Positions 1-8,005 of a stretch of 9,073 bases of DNA are shown here, piece after piece (position 1 is the first letter of the stretch; each line of letters opens with the position of its first letter). The DNA is from CAZVAR01 sp964625225 (GTDB lineage: Bacteria; Pseudomonadota; Alphaproteobacteria; JAJUGE01). The position numbers were made by a program, and so were the translations under genes. The stretch spans positions 1 through 9,073 of the forward strand of contig CAZVAR010000144.1 in the NCBI GenBank assembly GCA_964625225.1, given 5' to 3'. The notes beneath the pieces were generated by a model. That model was not told the origin of the DNA and ran no database searches. It saw nothing but the letters and a program-made list of their open reading frames with translations.

Positions 1-1000
1 CGATGAAGGTCCGGCCGACATAGTGGTTGCGGATGATGCCCAGCTCGAACGGCACACCCGCCTCGGCCGCGTAGCCGATCGCCGCCGGCACCCCCGAATC
101 CGGCACCGGCACCACCACGTCTGCCGCCACGCCGCTCTCGTGGGCCAGCTCCCGCCCGATCAGCTTGCGCGCCTCGTAGACGCTGGTGCCCTCGATCACG
201 CTGTCGGGACGCGCGAAATAGATGAACTCGAATACGCAGGGGCGGGGTGCCTGGACTTCGAACGGCTTCAGGCTGCGCAGCCCGTCGCGGTCGATCACGA
301 CCATCTCGCCGGGTTCGAGATCGCGCTCGTAGGTCGCGCCGATGATGTCGAGCGCACAGGTCTCGGAGGCGAGGATGTGGGCGGGCCCGAGTCGCCCGAG
401 GACCAGCGGGCGGACGCCGTAAGGGTCGCGCACGCCGATCAGCTTCTTCTGCGTGAGCATCACCAGCGAATAGGCGCCCTCGACCGCCCGCAGGGCGTCG
501 GTCACCCGCTCGATCACCGAAACCGAGCCGCTCCGTGCGATCAAGTGGATGATGACCTCGGTGTCGGTGGTGGACTGGAACAGCGAACCGCGGCGTACCA
601 GCTCGCGACGCAGCGTCGCCGCGTTGGTCAGGTTTCCGTTGTGTCCGACCGCGAGCCCGCCGAAGGCGAACTCGGCGAACAGCGGCTGGATGTTGCGCTC
701 AACCGTCGCCCCGGTCGTCGCATAGCGATTGTGCCCGATCGCGGCGTAGCCGGGCAGCCGACGAATCACCTCTTCGCTGCCGAAATTCTCGCTGACGTGG
801 CCGAGGCCGCGATGACTGTGGAACAGCGTGCCGTCGAAGGCGACGATCCCGGCCGCAGCCTGTCCACGATGCTGGAGCGCGTGCAGCCCCAGCGCAGTGT
901 GGGCCGCCGCGTCCTCGTTTCCGAATATGCCGAAGACGCCGCACTCCTCGTGCAGCTTGTCGTCCTCGAACGGATGCGTGGTCGTCCCGGTCATCGCCAT
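1..1000 (-). CDS. purF: Amidophosphoribosyltransferase, N-terminal 333 codons (3' end beyond window)
   Basis: This cytoplasmic enzyme makes phosphoribosylamine from PRPP and glutamine, the first committed step of purine synthesis. The frame is open from the ATG at 1000 to the left edge; a second in-frame ATG at 994 is an alternative start. The N-terminal glutaminase domain is evident: the short propeptide ends in LHEE before the nucleophile C20 (ECGVFGIFG), followed by LQHRGQAAAG (42-51), GHNRYATTG (89-97) and GHNGNLTN (119-126). RPCVFEFIYFARPDS (253-267) opens the phosphoribosyltransferase half. If C20 becomes Cys1 after processing, C255 becomes residue 236, the position of an Fe-S cluster cysteine in the Bacillus subtilis type enzyme, so this is probably the Fe-S, propeptide-processed class. 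The PRPP loop lies outside the window. The gene follows cvpA by 10 bases, a widespread pairing, and is probably cotranscribed with it. AGGGGCGG, overlapping the cvpA stop, may be its ribosome binding site. Confidence 0.97.
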   Translation of the reverse strand, partial: MAMTGTTTHPFEDDKLHEECGVFGIFGNEDAAAHTALGLHALQHRGQAAAGIVAFDGTLFHSHRGLGHVSENFGSEEVIRRLPGYAAIGHNRYATTGATVERNIQPLFAEFAFGGLAVGHNGNLTNAATLRRELVRRGSLFQSTTDTEVIIHLIARSGSVSVIERVTDALRAVEGAYSLVMLTQKKLIGVRDPYGVRPLVLGRLGPAHILASETCALDIIGATYERDLEPGEMVVIDRDGLRSLKPFEVQAPRPCVFEFIYFARPDSVIEGTSVYEARKLIGRELAHESGVAADVVVPVPDSGVPAAIGYAAEAGVPFELGIIRNHYVGRTFI

Positions 1001-1010
1001 CCCGCCGCCC

Positions 1011-1691
1011 CTACTGTGTCCCGCGAATGAGGCGCTCCAGTTCGCGCCGCTGCTGCTCGCCGTAGCCGACCTCGGTCTCCGGCACCCGCTGCGCCGGAGG
1101 CACCAGCGCCGGGTTGTTCAGGCGGTCGAGTAACCGCTCCGCTTCCGCCGCACCGCGCACGCTCTCCCCGGCGCGCCGCGTCGCCAGCCGGCTCTCGGCC
1201 GCGATCTCGGGCGGCACCAGCCGCTCCAGCTCCCGTGCGCCGTCGCGCACCAGCGGCGTGGTGCGCGCCTCCCGTAACCAGCCCGGCTGCTCGGCAGGCG
1301 GAATCACCCAGGACACCACCAGATAGGCGAGGCACACCAGCAGCGCACCCCGAAACAGCCCGAACAGGAAGCCCAGTGCCCGGTCGAGCGCGCTCTGGCT
1401 CGACTTCGCGACGCCGTCGGCGATCCGGCCGGCGACAAAGGACAGGATCAGCAGCGCCACTACGAACACCGCCAGCCCGGTCGCAATGTCGGCGAACAGC
1501 GGGATCGGCACGAAGGCCCGCACATATCCCTTGAGCGGCTCGAACAAGTAATATGTGGCGATTCCGGCGCCGATCCAGGCCAACAGCGACAGGGCCTCGC
1601 GGACGAATCCGCGCAGATACGCCACCACCGCCGACAGCAGCAGGAATCCGACCACGACCAGATCGAGGATGTAGACGCTCTTCAGATCCAT
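1011..1691 (-). CDS. cvpA: CvpA family inner-membrane protein
   Basis: The product is 226 residues from the ATG at 1691, a start chosen because the protein opens directly into a membrane helix (MDLKSVYILDLVVVG); the frame is open further upstream but only into arginine-rich sequence that overlaps radA. Hydrophobic segments lie at about 7-25, 30-50, 63-88 and 104-128, with the family pattern YLRGFVREALSL (25-36) and SALDRALGFLFGLFRG (100-115). The C-terminal 95 residues are charged, rich in Arg and Glu, and probably cytoplasmic. The E. coli relative is needed for colicin V production and the family is linked to envelope stress tolerance; its molecular role is uncertain. The gene sits 22 bases after radA and 10 bases before purF, so cotranscription is likely. 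The 14 bases ending just after its ATG recur exactly at purF. Confidence 0.93.
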   Translation of the reverse strand: MDLKSVYILDLVVVGFLLLSAVVAYLRGFVREALSLLAWIGAGIATYYLFEPLKGYVRAFVPIPLFADIATGLAVFVVALLILSFVAGRIADGVAKSSQSALDRALGFLFGLFRGALLVCLAYLVVSWVIPPAEQPGWLREARTTPLVRDGARELERLVPPEIAAESRLATRRAGESVRGAAEAERLLDRLNNPALVPPAQRVPETEVGYGEQQRRELERLIRGTQ

Positions 1692-1713
1692 CCCGCCGCC
1701 CGTTCGTTCTCCC

Positions 1714-3156
<1,443 letters not shown>

Positions 3157-3225
3157 ACGCCTACTCTGTTGCTGGGAACGCCCCCTTACGCCGTGCGCGC
3201 CGCCTTCGATCGACGTCCCGCTCGG

Positions 3226-3253
3226 CATATAGGGAGTCCGAACCGTGAGTCAC
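3226..3253 (-). promoter_or_regulatory. Possible sigma-70-type promoter for radA-cvpA-purF
   Basis: On the minus strand, GTGACT (3253-3248) and TATATG (3231-3226) are separated by 16 bases, each matching four of six consensus positions. The -35 candidate overlaps the mlaF stop codon. Transcription would begin near 3218 and leave a leader of about 60 bases before the radA TTG. It would also put the upstream ATG at 3228 inside the -10 box, hence outside the message. This is inference from a weak match in the only sizeable gap of the block. Confidence 0.25.
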
Positions 3254-4023
3254 CGCCGCACTTCCATCCGGATCGGCCCCTCGGCCCGGCCGTGGACGAA
3301 CTGGTCGACATAGGGGTTGCCGCTGTTGTCGATTGCCGACGCCGGCCCGGTCCAGATGATCCGGCCGCCATAGAGCATGGCGATGCGGTCGGCGATCTTG
3401 CGGGCGCTTGCCATGTCGTGCGTGATGGTGAGCGCGGTGGCGCCCAGATCCTTGACGCATTTCAGGATCAGATCGTTGATCACGTCGGCCATGATCGGGT
3501 CGAGGCCGGTGGTCGGCTCGTCGAAGAAAATGATCTCCGGCTCGGCCGCGATGGCGCGGGCAAGGGCCACGCGCTTCTGCATCCCGCCCGACAGCTCGGC
3601 CGGTGCGAGCGCGGCGACCTCCTCGCCCAGGCCGACCTGTGCCAGCTTCTCCAGCGCGATCTTGCGGGCCTGCTGCCGGCTCATGCCCTCACCCTGGATC
3701 AGGCCGAAGGCCACGTTCTCCCAGACCGGCAGGCTGTCGAACAGGGCACCTCCCTGGAACAGCATCCCGAACTTGCGGTTGACCGCTTCGCGCGCACGGG
3801 TCGAGAGGCCCGTCACCTCCTGCCCGTCCACCTTGATGCTGCCGCGATCCGGTTCGTGAATGCCCAGGATCAGCTTGATCAGCACCGACTTGCCGGAGCC
3901 GGAGCCACCGATCACCACCAGCGACTCGCCCTGGCCGACGTCGAGGTCGACGCCGTTCAGCACCGTCTTGTGGCCGAACGCCTTGTGCAGGTCGCGGACC
4001 TGGATCTTCGGCGGCACGCTCAT
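3250..4023 (-). CDS. mlaF: ABC transporter ATPase of the Mla lipid-transport system
   Basis: This is the 257-residue cytoplasmic ATPase of a phospholipid/retrograde lipid ABC transporter that acts between outer and inner membranes and keeps outer-membrane lipid asymmetry. All ABC motifs are intact: Walker A GGSGSGKS (39-46), Q-loop Q90 in MLFQGGALFDSLPV, signature LSGGMQKR (144-151), Walker B EIIFFDEP (163-170) with TTGLDP following, and the switch histidine H202 in THDM. The GGALFDSL segment after the Q-loop and the MQKR signature are typical of MlaF rather than of amino-acid or metal importers. The ATG at 4023 overlaps the mlaE stop in an ATGA, so translation is probably coupled; no clear Shine-Dalgarno sequence precedes it. 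The symbol is by family; the substrate is not shown by the sequence. Confidence 0.93.
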   Translation of the reverse strand: MSVPPKIQVRDLHKAFGHKTVLNGVDLDVGQGESLVVIGGSGSGKSVLIKLILGIHEPDRGSIKVDGQEVTGLSTRAREAVNRKFGMLFQGGALFDSLPVWENVAFGLIQGEGMSRQQARKIALEKLAQVGLGEEVAALAPAELSGGMQKRVALARAIAAEPEIIFFDEPTTGLDPIMADVINDLILKCVKDLGATALTITHDMASARKIADRIAMLYGGRIIWTGPASAIDNSGNPYVDQFVHGRAEGPIRMEVRR

Positions 4024-4793
4024 CGGGAGAAGAACAGCTCGGTGATGAGATAATTGGCGATCAGAATCAGGATCGCCGCGGAGACCACGGCATTGGTGGT
4101 CGCCTGTCCGACTCCCTGCGCTCCGCCGCGGGAATAGTATCCGTGATAGCACCCCATCAGCGTGACGATGAAGCCGAAGGCAGCGGCCTTGACCAGGCCG
4201 GAGACGACGTCGACGGTCTCGACAAACTCGATCGTCTGCCGGACATAGGCGGCGGCGTTGAAGCCCAATTTGTAGACGCCGACCAGATAGCCGCCGAACA
4301 CGCCGATCACGTCGCCGACCAGCACGAGAAACGGCAGCATGGTGACGCCGGCCAGGATGCGCGGGGCGATCAGATATTTGTACGGGTTGGTCGAGAGCGT
4401 CCGCAGCGCGTCGATCTGCTCCGTCACGCGCATAGTGCCGAGCTCGGCCGCCATGGCGGCACCGATCCGGCCCGCCACCATCAGGCCCGCCAGCACCGGC
4501 GCCAGCTCGCGCGTCATCGACAGCACAACCACATTGGCGACCGCGCTCTCGGCCGAGAAGCGGGCGAATCCGGTATAGCTCTGCAGCGCCAGCACCATGC
4601 CGCTGAAGAGCGTGGTCAGCGCCACCACCGGCAGCGAGTAGTAGCCGATGTCGACCATCTGCCGCAGGATCAGCCGCGGATAGAAGGGCGGTCGCACCAG
4701 ATGCGACAGCGCGTTGCCGGCGAACAGGGCGATGCGCCCGGTGCTCTCCAGGAACAGCAGGAATACGGCGCCGATCTGCGCCACGACGTTCAT
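4020..4793 (-). CDS. mlaE: MlaE family ABC transporter permease
   Basis: This is the 257-residue membrane subunit partnering MlaF in lipid transport across the envelope. It belongs to the MlaE/YrbE permease family: RPPFYPRLILRQ (34-45), GMVLALQSYTGFARF (65-79), TRELAPVLAGLMVAGRIG (94-111) and ELGTMRVTEQIDAL (117-130) are its conserved stretches, the last belonging to the region that contacts the ATPase. Hydrophobic segments fall near 50-72, 88-112, 143-175, 196-218 and 232-254. The ATG at 4793 is preferred because family members begin much like MNVVAQIG; a GTG at 4811 in frame would add six residues. Neither start has a convincing ribosome binding site. The stop overlaps the mlaF start by four bases. 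The gene lies 30 bases after alr. No MCE (MlaD), MlaC or MlaB gene is adjacent. Confidence 0.92.
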   Translation of the reverse strand: MNVVAQIGAVFLLFLESTGRIALFAGNALSHLVRPPFYPRLILRQMVDIGYYSLPVVALTTLFSGMVLALQSYTGFARFSAESAVANVVVLSMTRELAPVLAGLMVAGRIGAAMAAELGTMRVTEQIDALRTLSTNPYKYLIAPRILAGVTMLPFLVLVGDVIGVFGGYLVGVYKLGFNAAAYVRQTIEFVETVDVVSGLVKAAAFGFIVTLMGCYHGYYSRGGAQGVGQATTNAVVSAAILILIANYLITELFFSR

Positions 4794-4823
4794 CGCACTC
4801 GCGGCCCGCACCGGCCGCCCGGC

Positions 4824-5945
4824 TCACTCCGTTCCACCCACATACTCCCGCCGATAGCGGCTCCCCAGGCTCGTCAGGATCTCGTACGCGATCGTCCCGG
4901 CCTCCGCCGCCAGCGCATCGATCCCATGCTCCGCCCCGATCAGATCGACCAGGGTGCCGGGACGGACCGCCTCCGCGGGGACGCCGGAAACGTCCAGCAC
5001 GATCAGGTCCATCGACACCCTCCCGACCAGCGGCACCCGGGTCCCGCCGACCCAGGCATGCCCGCGGCCGCTCAGCGCACGCACATAGCCGTCGGCATAG
5101 CCGACCCCGACCGTCGCGAGCCGCGCCGGCGGCCGCACCTCCGCCGTGGCCCCATACCCCACCGTCAGCGGCCGGTCCACCTCGCGCAACTGCAGGATGC
5201 GCCCCTGGAGGCGCACCACCGGGCGCATCGGGTTGGGCCGGCCGGGTACCGGATTGGCGCCATACAGTGCCACGCCCGGCCGGGCAAGGTCGAAATGGTA
5301 TTCCGCCCCCAGAAAGATGCCCGAGGAGTTGGCGAGGCTTGCCGGCGCCGGCGGCAGACGCCGCAGCGCATCGCGGAACGCCGCGAGCTGGGCCGCATTG
5401 AGCGGGTGCTCCGGTTCGTCGGCGCAGGCGAGGTGGCTCATCACCGCGGCCAGACGGACGCCGGCGAGCCGCTCCGGCTCCGCCGCCAGCCGGTCCAGCT
5501 CCGCCGGCGACAGGCCCAACCGCGCCATGCCGGTGTCGATGTGCAGAATCGCCGCCGGCGCATCGGCATGTGCCAGCGCGAAGCGGCGCCAATGCTCGAG
5601 ATCCGGCAGCGAATTGAGCACCGGCAGCAGCCGGTTGGCCGCATACTCCGCCTCGGCTTCGGCGACCGGAGCCGCCAGCACCGCGATTTCCGCTGCCGGC
5701 AGCAGACGGCGTAGGTCGAGTCCCTCCTCGAGCTGCGCAACGAAGAAGGTCCGGCACCCCGCCGCGGCCAGCGCCGGCGCCACCCGCGCCATGCCAAGCC
5801 CGTAGGCGTCGGCCTTGACCACGCCCGCGCAGCGGGCAGGTCCGCCGACCCGGTCGGCCAGCAGCCGCCAATTGGCGGCAATCGCGCCCAGATCGATCGT
5901 CAGGACGCCGCCGGCGTGGCGGCGCGCCGATTCAGAAGGGGGCAT
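4824..5945 (-). CDS. alr: Alanine racemase (PLP-dependent)
   Basis: The enzyme interconverts L- and D-alanine in the cytoplasm, supplying D-alanine for peptidoglycan. It has 373 residues, the usual length. The fold is an N-terminal PLP barrel and a C-terminal beta domain. K44 in VVKADAYGLG is the residue that binds PLP. HIDTGMARLG (135-144), NSSG (206-209) and RPGVALYGANP (222-232) belong to the barrel. Y283 in VGYADGYVR is the second catalytic base of the family, and GRVSMD (308-313) is the other conserved C-terminal block. All key residues are present, so the enzyme should be active. The ATG at 5945 lies inside the end of dnaB (14 bases overlap), implying the two are read from one message. 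The weak GGGCG just before the ATG is the only ribosome binding candidate. No catabolic partner such as dadA is nearby, which fits a biosynthetic role. Confidence 0.96.
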   Translation of the reverse strand: MPPSESARRHAGGVLTIDLGAIAANWRLLADRVGGPARCAGVVKADAYGLGMARVAPALAAAGCRTFFVAQLEEGLDLRRLLPAAEIAVLAAPVAEAEAEYAANRLLPVLNSLPDLEHWRRFALAHADAPAAILHIDTGMARLGLSPAELDRLAAEPERLAGVRLAAVMSHLACADEPEHPLNAAQLAAFRDALRRLPPAPASLANSSGIFLGAEYHFDLARPGVALYGANPVPGRPNPMRPVVRLQGRILQLREVDRPLTVGYGATAEVRPPARLATVGVGYADGYVRALSGRGHAWVGGTRVPLVGRVSMDLIVLDVSGVPAEAVRPGTLVDLIGAEHGIDALAAEAGTIAYEILTSLGSRYRREYVGGTE

Positions 5946-7443
5946 CGCCCAGGCCGTGGCTGGTATCGAGATCGCCGAAGCGGGTCAGCTCCGCCTCGAA
6001 CATCAGCCGAACCTTGTCGGTCGGCCCGTGCCGCTGCTTGGCGATGATCACCTCCGCAAGATTATGAATCCTGTTCATCGATTCGAGCCACTCGGCATGC
6101 TCACTGGTCCCCTCGGCCGGCTCCTGACGGGCGAGGTAATATTCCTCGCGGTAGACGAACATCACCACGTCGGCATCCTGCTCGATCGACCCCGATTCGC
6201 GCAGGTCGGCGAGCTGCGGCCGCTTGTCCTCGCGTTGCTCGACGGCGCGCGAGAGCTGCGACAGCGCGAGGACCGGCACGTCCAGTTCCTTGGCCAGCGA
6301 TTTGAGACCGCGCGTGATCTCGGAGATCTCCTGCACCCGGTTCTCGTTGCGCGAACCCGGCGCCGGCCGCATGAGCTGGAGATAGTCGATCACCACCAGG
6401 TCGAGCCGCCCGGCGGTGCGCATCAGCCGCCGCGCCCGCGTGCGCAGCGCCGGCACCGACAGCGCCGGCGTGTCGTCGATATAGATCTTGTGGCGGGCGA
6501 TCTGCTGGCTGGCCTGGAAGACCCGGTTGAACTCCTCGGCCTGAATCTGGCCACGCCGGATACGATCGGAGGACACGCCCGACTGCTCGCCGAGGATGCG
6601 CAGCGCCAACTGCTCGGCCGACATTTCGAGCGAGAATATCGCGACCACATAGTTGACCGGCGTCCGGCGTCCCTGCTCGTCTATCTCCTCGACCTGCGCC
6701 TTGGCCGCATTGAAGGCGATGTTGGTCGCGAGCGCGGTCTTCCCCATGCCGGGGCGGCCGGCCAGGATGATCAGGTCGGACTTCTGCAGGCCGCCCAGCA
6801 GGCGGTCCATCTGGGTGAAGCCGGTGGTCACCCCGGTGAGCTGTCCCTCGCGCCGGAAGGCCGCCTCGGCCATGCGGATGGCGCTGGTCAGGGTCCGCGA
6901 GAACTCCTGGAAGCCGCCCTCGATCTGGCCGGAGCTGGCCAGCTCGAACAGCTTCTGTTCGGCCCCCTCAATCTGCGACAGCGCAGTCGAATCGAGGTCG
7001 GCGCTGTAGGCCTGGTTGACGATGTCCTCGCCGAGGTCGATGAGCTGCCGGCGCAGATAGAGGTCGTAGATGACCCGGCCGTAATGTTCGGCGTCGATGA
7101 TGTTGAGCGCGCTCGCCGCGAGCTCGGCCAGGTAGCGCACGCCGCCCACTTCGGCAAGCGCTTCGTCCTGCTCGAAATAGAGCTTCAGCGTCGCCGGACT
7201 CGCCTGCTGGCCGCGCTGGATCAGCGTCGCGGCAGCCGCGAAGATCCGGGCGTGTGCCGGCTCGATGAAATGCTCCGGCAGCAGGAACTCCGAGACCTTC
7301 TCGTAGGCCCGGTTGTTGACCAGGATCGCGCCGAGCAGCGCGATCTCCAGCTCCACATTGGCGGGCGGCGTGCGGAAGGCGCCTCGATAGCCATAGTCGG
7401 TATCGAGCTGCGTGATGACGGCGGAAGGCGATTTCGTACTCAT
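5932..7443 (-). CDS. dnaB: Replicative DNA helicase DnaB
   Basis: DnaB is the hexameric 5'-3' helicase that unwinds DNA at the replication fork and recruits primase. The product has 503 residues from the ATG at 7443. An N-terminal helical domain (about 28-130: ELEIALLGAILVNNRAYEKV) is followed by a linker and a RecA-like motor. Walker A is GRPGMGKTA (229-237), SLEMS is at 271-275, Walker B is LVVIDYLQL (349-357), LSQLSR is at 394-399, RESGSIEQDAD is at 415-425 and the arginine-finger region KQRHGPTD at 469-476. Compared with E. coli DnaB from memory, there is an insertion of about 14 residues after the Walker A helix (near 251-264) and another near 440-460, as I recall for alphaproteobacteria. 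No intein is present. No Shine-Dalgarno sequence precedes the ATG (CTCCTCCGC instead); a GTG at 7512 would add 23 residues. alr overlaps the 3' end. Confidence 0.97.
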   Translation of the reverse strand: MSTKSPSAVITQLDTDYGYRGAFRTPPANVELEIALLGAILVNNRAYEKVSEFLLPEHFIEPAHARIFAAAATLIQRGQQASPATLKLYFEQDEALAEVGGVRYLAELAASALNIIDAEHYGRVIYDLYLRRQLIDLGEDIVNQAYSADLDSTALSQIEGAEQKLFELASSGQIEGGFQEFSRTLTSAIRMAEAAFRREGQLTGVTTGFTQMDRLLGGLQKSDLIILAGRPGMGKTALATNIAFNAAKAQVEEIDEQGRRTPVNYVVAIFSLEMSAEQLALRILGEQSGVSSDRIRRGQIQAEEFNRVFQASQQIARHKIYIDDTPALSVPALRTRARRLMRTAGRLDLVVIDYLQLMRPAPGSRNENRVQEISEITRGLKSLAKELDVPVLALSQLSRAVEQREDKRPQLADLRESGSIEQDADVVMFVYREEYYLARQEPAEGTSEHAEWLESMNRIHNLAEVIIAKQRHGPTDKVRLMFEAELTRFGDLDTSHGLGDAPF

Positions 7444-7518
7444 GCGGAGGAGATTAGGGCGGACGGGGCGGCGCGGCGCAGGAAGATACGACGTGCCCGC
7501 GCTGTGGCCCACTGCGAA

Positions 7519-7524
7519 GTTATA
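7519..7524 (-). promoter_or_regulatory. Possible -10 box of the dnaB promoter
   Basis: On the minus strand the sequence reads TATAAC, matching five of six -10 consensus positions and standing out in a very G+C-rich region. No recognisable -35 hexamer lies 15 to 18 bases further upstream. Transcription would start near 7512, giving a leader of about 70 bases before the ATG at 7443. A GTG codon of the dnaB frame falls at 7512, so a leaderless start there is conceivable though unlikely. Confidence 0.22.
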
Positions 7525-7597
7525 CAGGGCAGGGGATGGAACGCCGCGCGCACCACCCGCTGCGGGCTTCGCCTGTGGATGTCGGCGTGAAACCACG

Positions 7598-7617
7598 GTG
7601 CCGGACGTGCCCGGCAC
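7598..7617 (-). terminator. G+C-rich hairpin, possible terminator remnant
   Basis: GTGCCGG (7598-7604) and CCGGCAC (7611-7617) form a perfect seven-base-pair stem around a six-base loop. On the minus strand it starts 26 bases after the stop codon of the hydrolase remnant, a usual place for a terminator, but no T-rich run follows on either strand. It may be a weak or decayed terminator, or chance in G+C-rich DNA. Confidence 0.2.
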
Positions 7618-7642
7618 AGGGAGACCGGCGCAGGCGATTCGC

Positions 7643-7925
7643 TCACCCGAACAATCGGTCGATGCGCCGGCGCAGGCTCTCGGGCGGCACGGCATGCCCG
7701 CCCGCGACATCGAGCTCGTGGAAATCGAAGCCGGCCCGGCGCAGCCTCGGCGCTGTCGGCATCGATCGCCGGCTCCTCGTCCGCAGCGGCGTCCGCCGTG
7801 AAGCGCGGCGGTGCGTCGTACCGCCGGGCTACCGCTGGGCAGATGCGAGAAGGCGCGTCCCCATCCTGGGCATCGCAGGCATGAGCATTGCCGACCCGAG
7901 CGCGATGCCGCGGGCGACACCATCG
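7643..7925 (-). pseudogene. Decayed phospholipase/carboxylesterase-like alpha/beta hydrolase, C-terminal part
   Basis: No intact frame spans this stretch, but pieces in successive minus-strand frames fall in the order and spacing of an alpha/beta hydrolase of the phospholipase/carboxylesterase type. The last piece, ending at the TGA at 7645-7643, is the clearest: LRRAGFDFHELD then GGHAVPPESL then RRRIDRLFG, matching the family end, where the His of GGH is catalytic. A second frame (about 7802-7745) reads TADAAADEEPAIDAD, where the family has HGTAD with the catalytic Asp. A third frame (about 7854-7792) reads AFSHLP and LHGG, matching the family's FSG-LP and VHG segments. From LHG to AGFD is 65 bases, about the family's usual 22 to 25 codons. 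A fourth piece near 7924 (GIALGSAML) may derive from the nucleophile region. Codons of the last piece are strongly G/C at third positions. The catalytic Ser is not recognisable. Assignment is by pattern memory; a chance match of the weaker pieces is possible. Confidence 0.42.
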
Positions 7926-7994
7926 CTGGCGTGGCGAGGCGCCACGACCTAAACTGCCGCACGCGCCGGACGGGGGCCGGTGCTCGCTGTATTC

Positions 7995-8000
7995 AGGAGA
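7995..8000 (+). promoter_or_regulatory. Ribosome binding site of maeB
   Basis: AGGAGA sits five bases before the ATG at 8006. It is the best Shine-Dalgarno match of any gene in the window and fixes the maeB start. A second GGAGGG further on lies inside the coding sequence. Confidence 0.65.
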
Positions 8001-8005
8001 GAGCC

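Larger units (their letters stand above)
7444..7642. other. dnaB upstream region without a gene
   Basis: No coding frame here has family resemblance. The dnaB frame stays open upstream but into arginine- and proline-rich sequence with no DnaB similarity. The stretch holds a candidate -10 box for dnaB and one G+C-rich hairpin. In many alphaproteobacteria, from memory, rpsF-rpsR-rplI precede dnaB; no trace of a ribosomal protein gene is seen here. Confidence 0.5.

Noticed and set aside
23..1030. 335-residue open frame on the plus strand opposite purF
   Set aside because: Antisense to purF, whose glutaminase motifs are complete on the other strand.
4143..5714. 523-residue open frame on the plus strand opposite mlaE and alr
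   Set aside because: It is antisense to two well-supported genes, its protein is rich in Arg, His, Gln and Asp with no domain pattern, and long antisense frames are expected in DNA this rich in G+C.
3250..5871. 873-residue minus-strand frame that appears to fuse sequence over alr and mlaE to MlaF
   Set aside because: Only its last 257 residues resemble a protein family. The upstream part is the wrong frame of alr and mlaE, both of which are intact in their own frames.
5815..7590. 591-residue open frame on the plus strand opposite dnaB
   Set aside because: Mirror of the dnaB codon pattern; no recognisable domain and low-complexity composition.
7412..7952. Plus-strand open frames of 129 and 138 residues in the dnaB-maeB gap
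   Set aside because: Arginine- and proline-rich with no family resemblance and no good ribosome binding site. The opposite strand explains the base pattern better as a hydrolase remnant.
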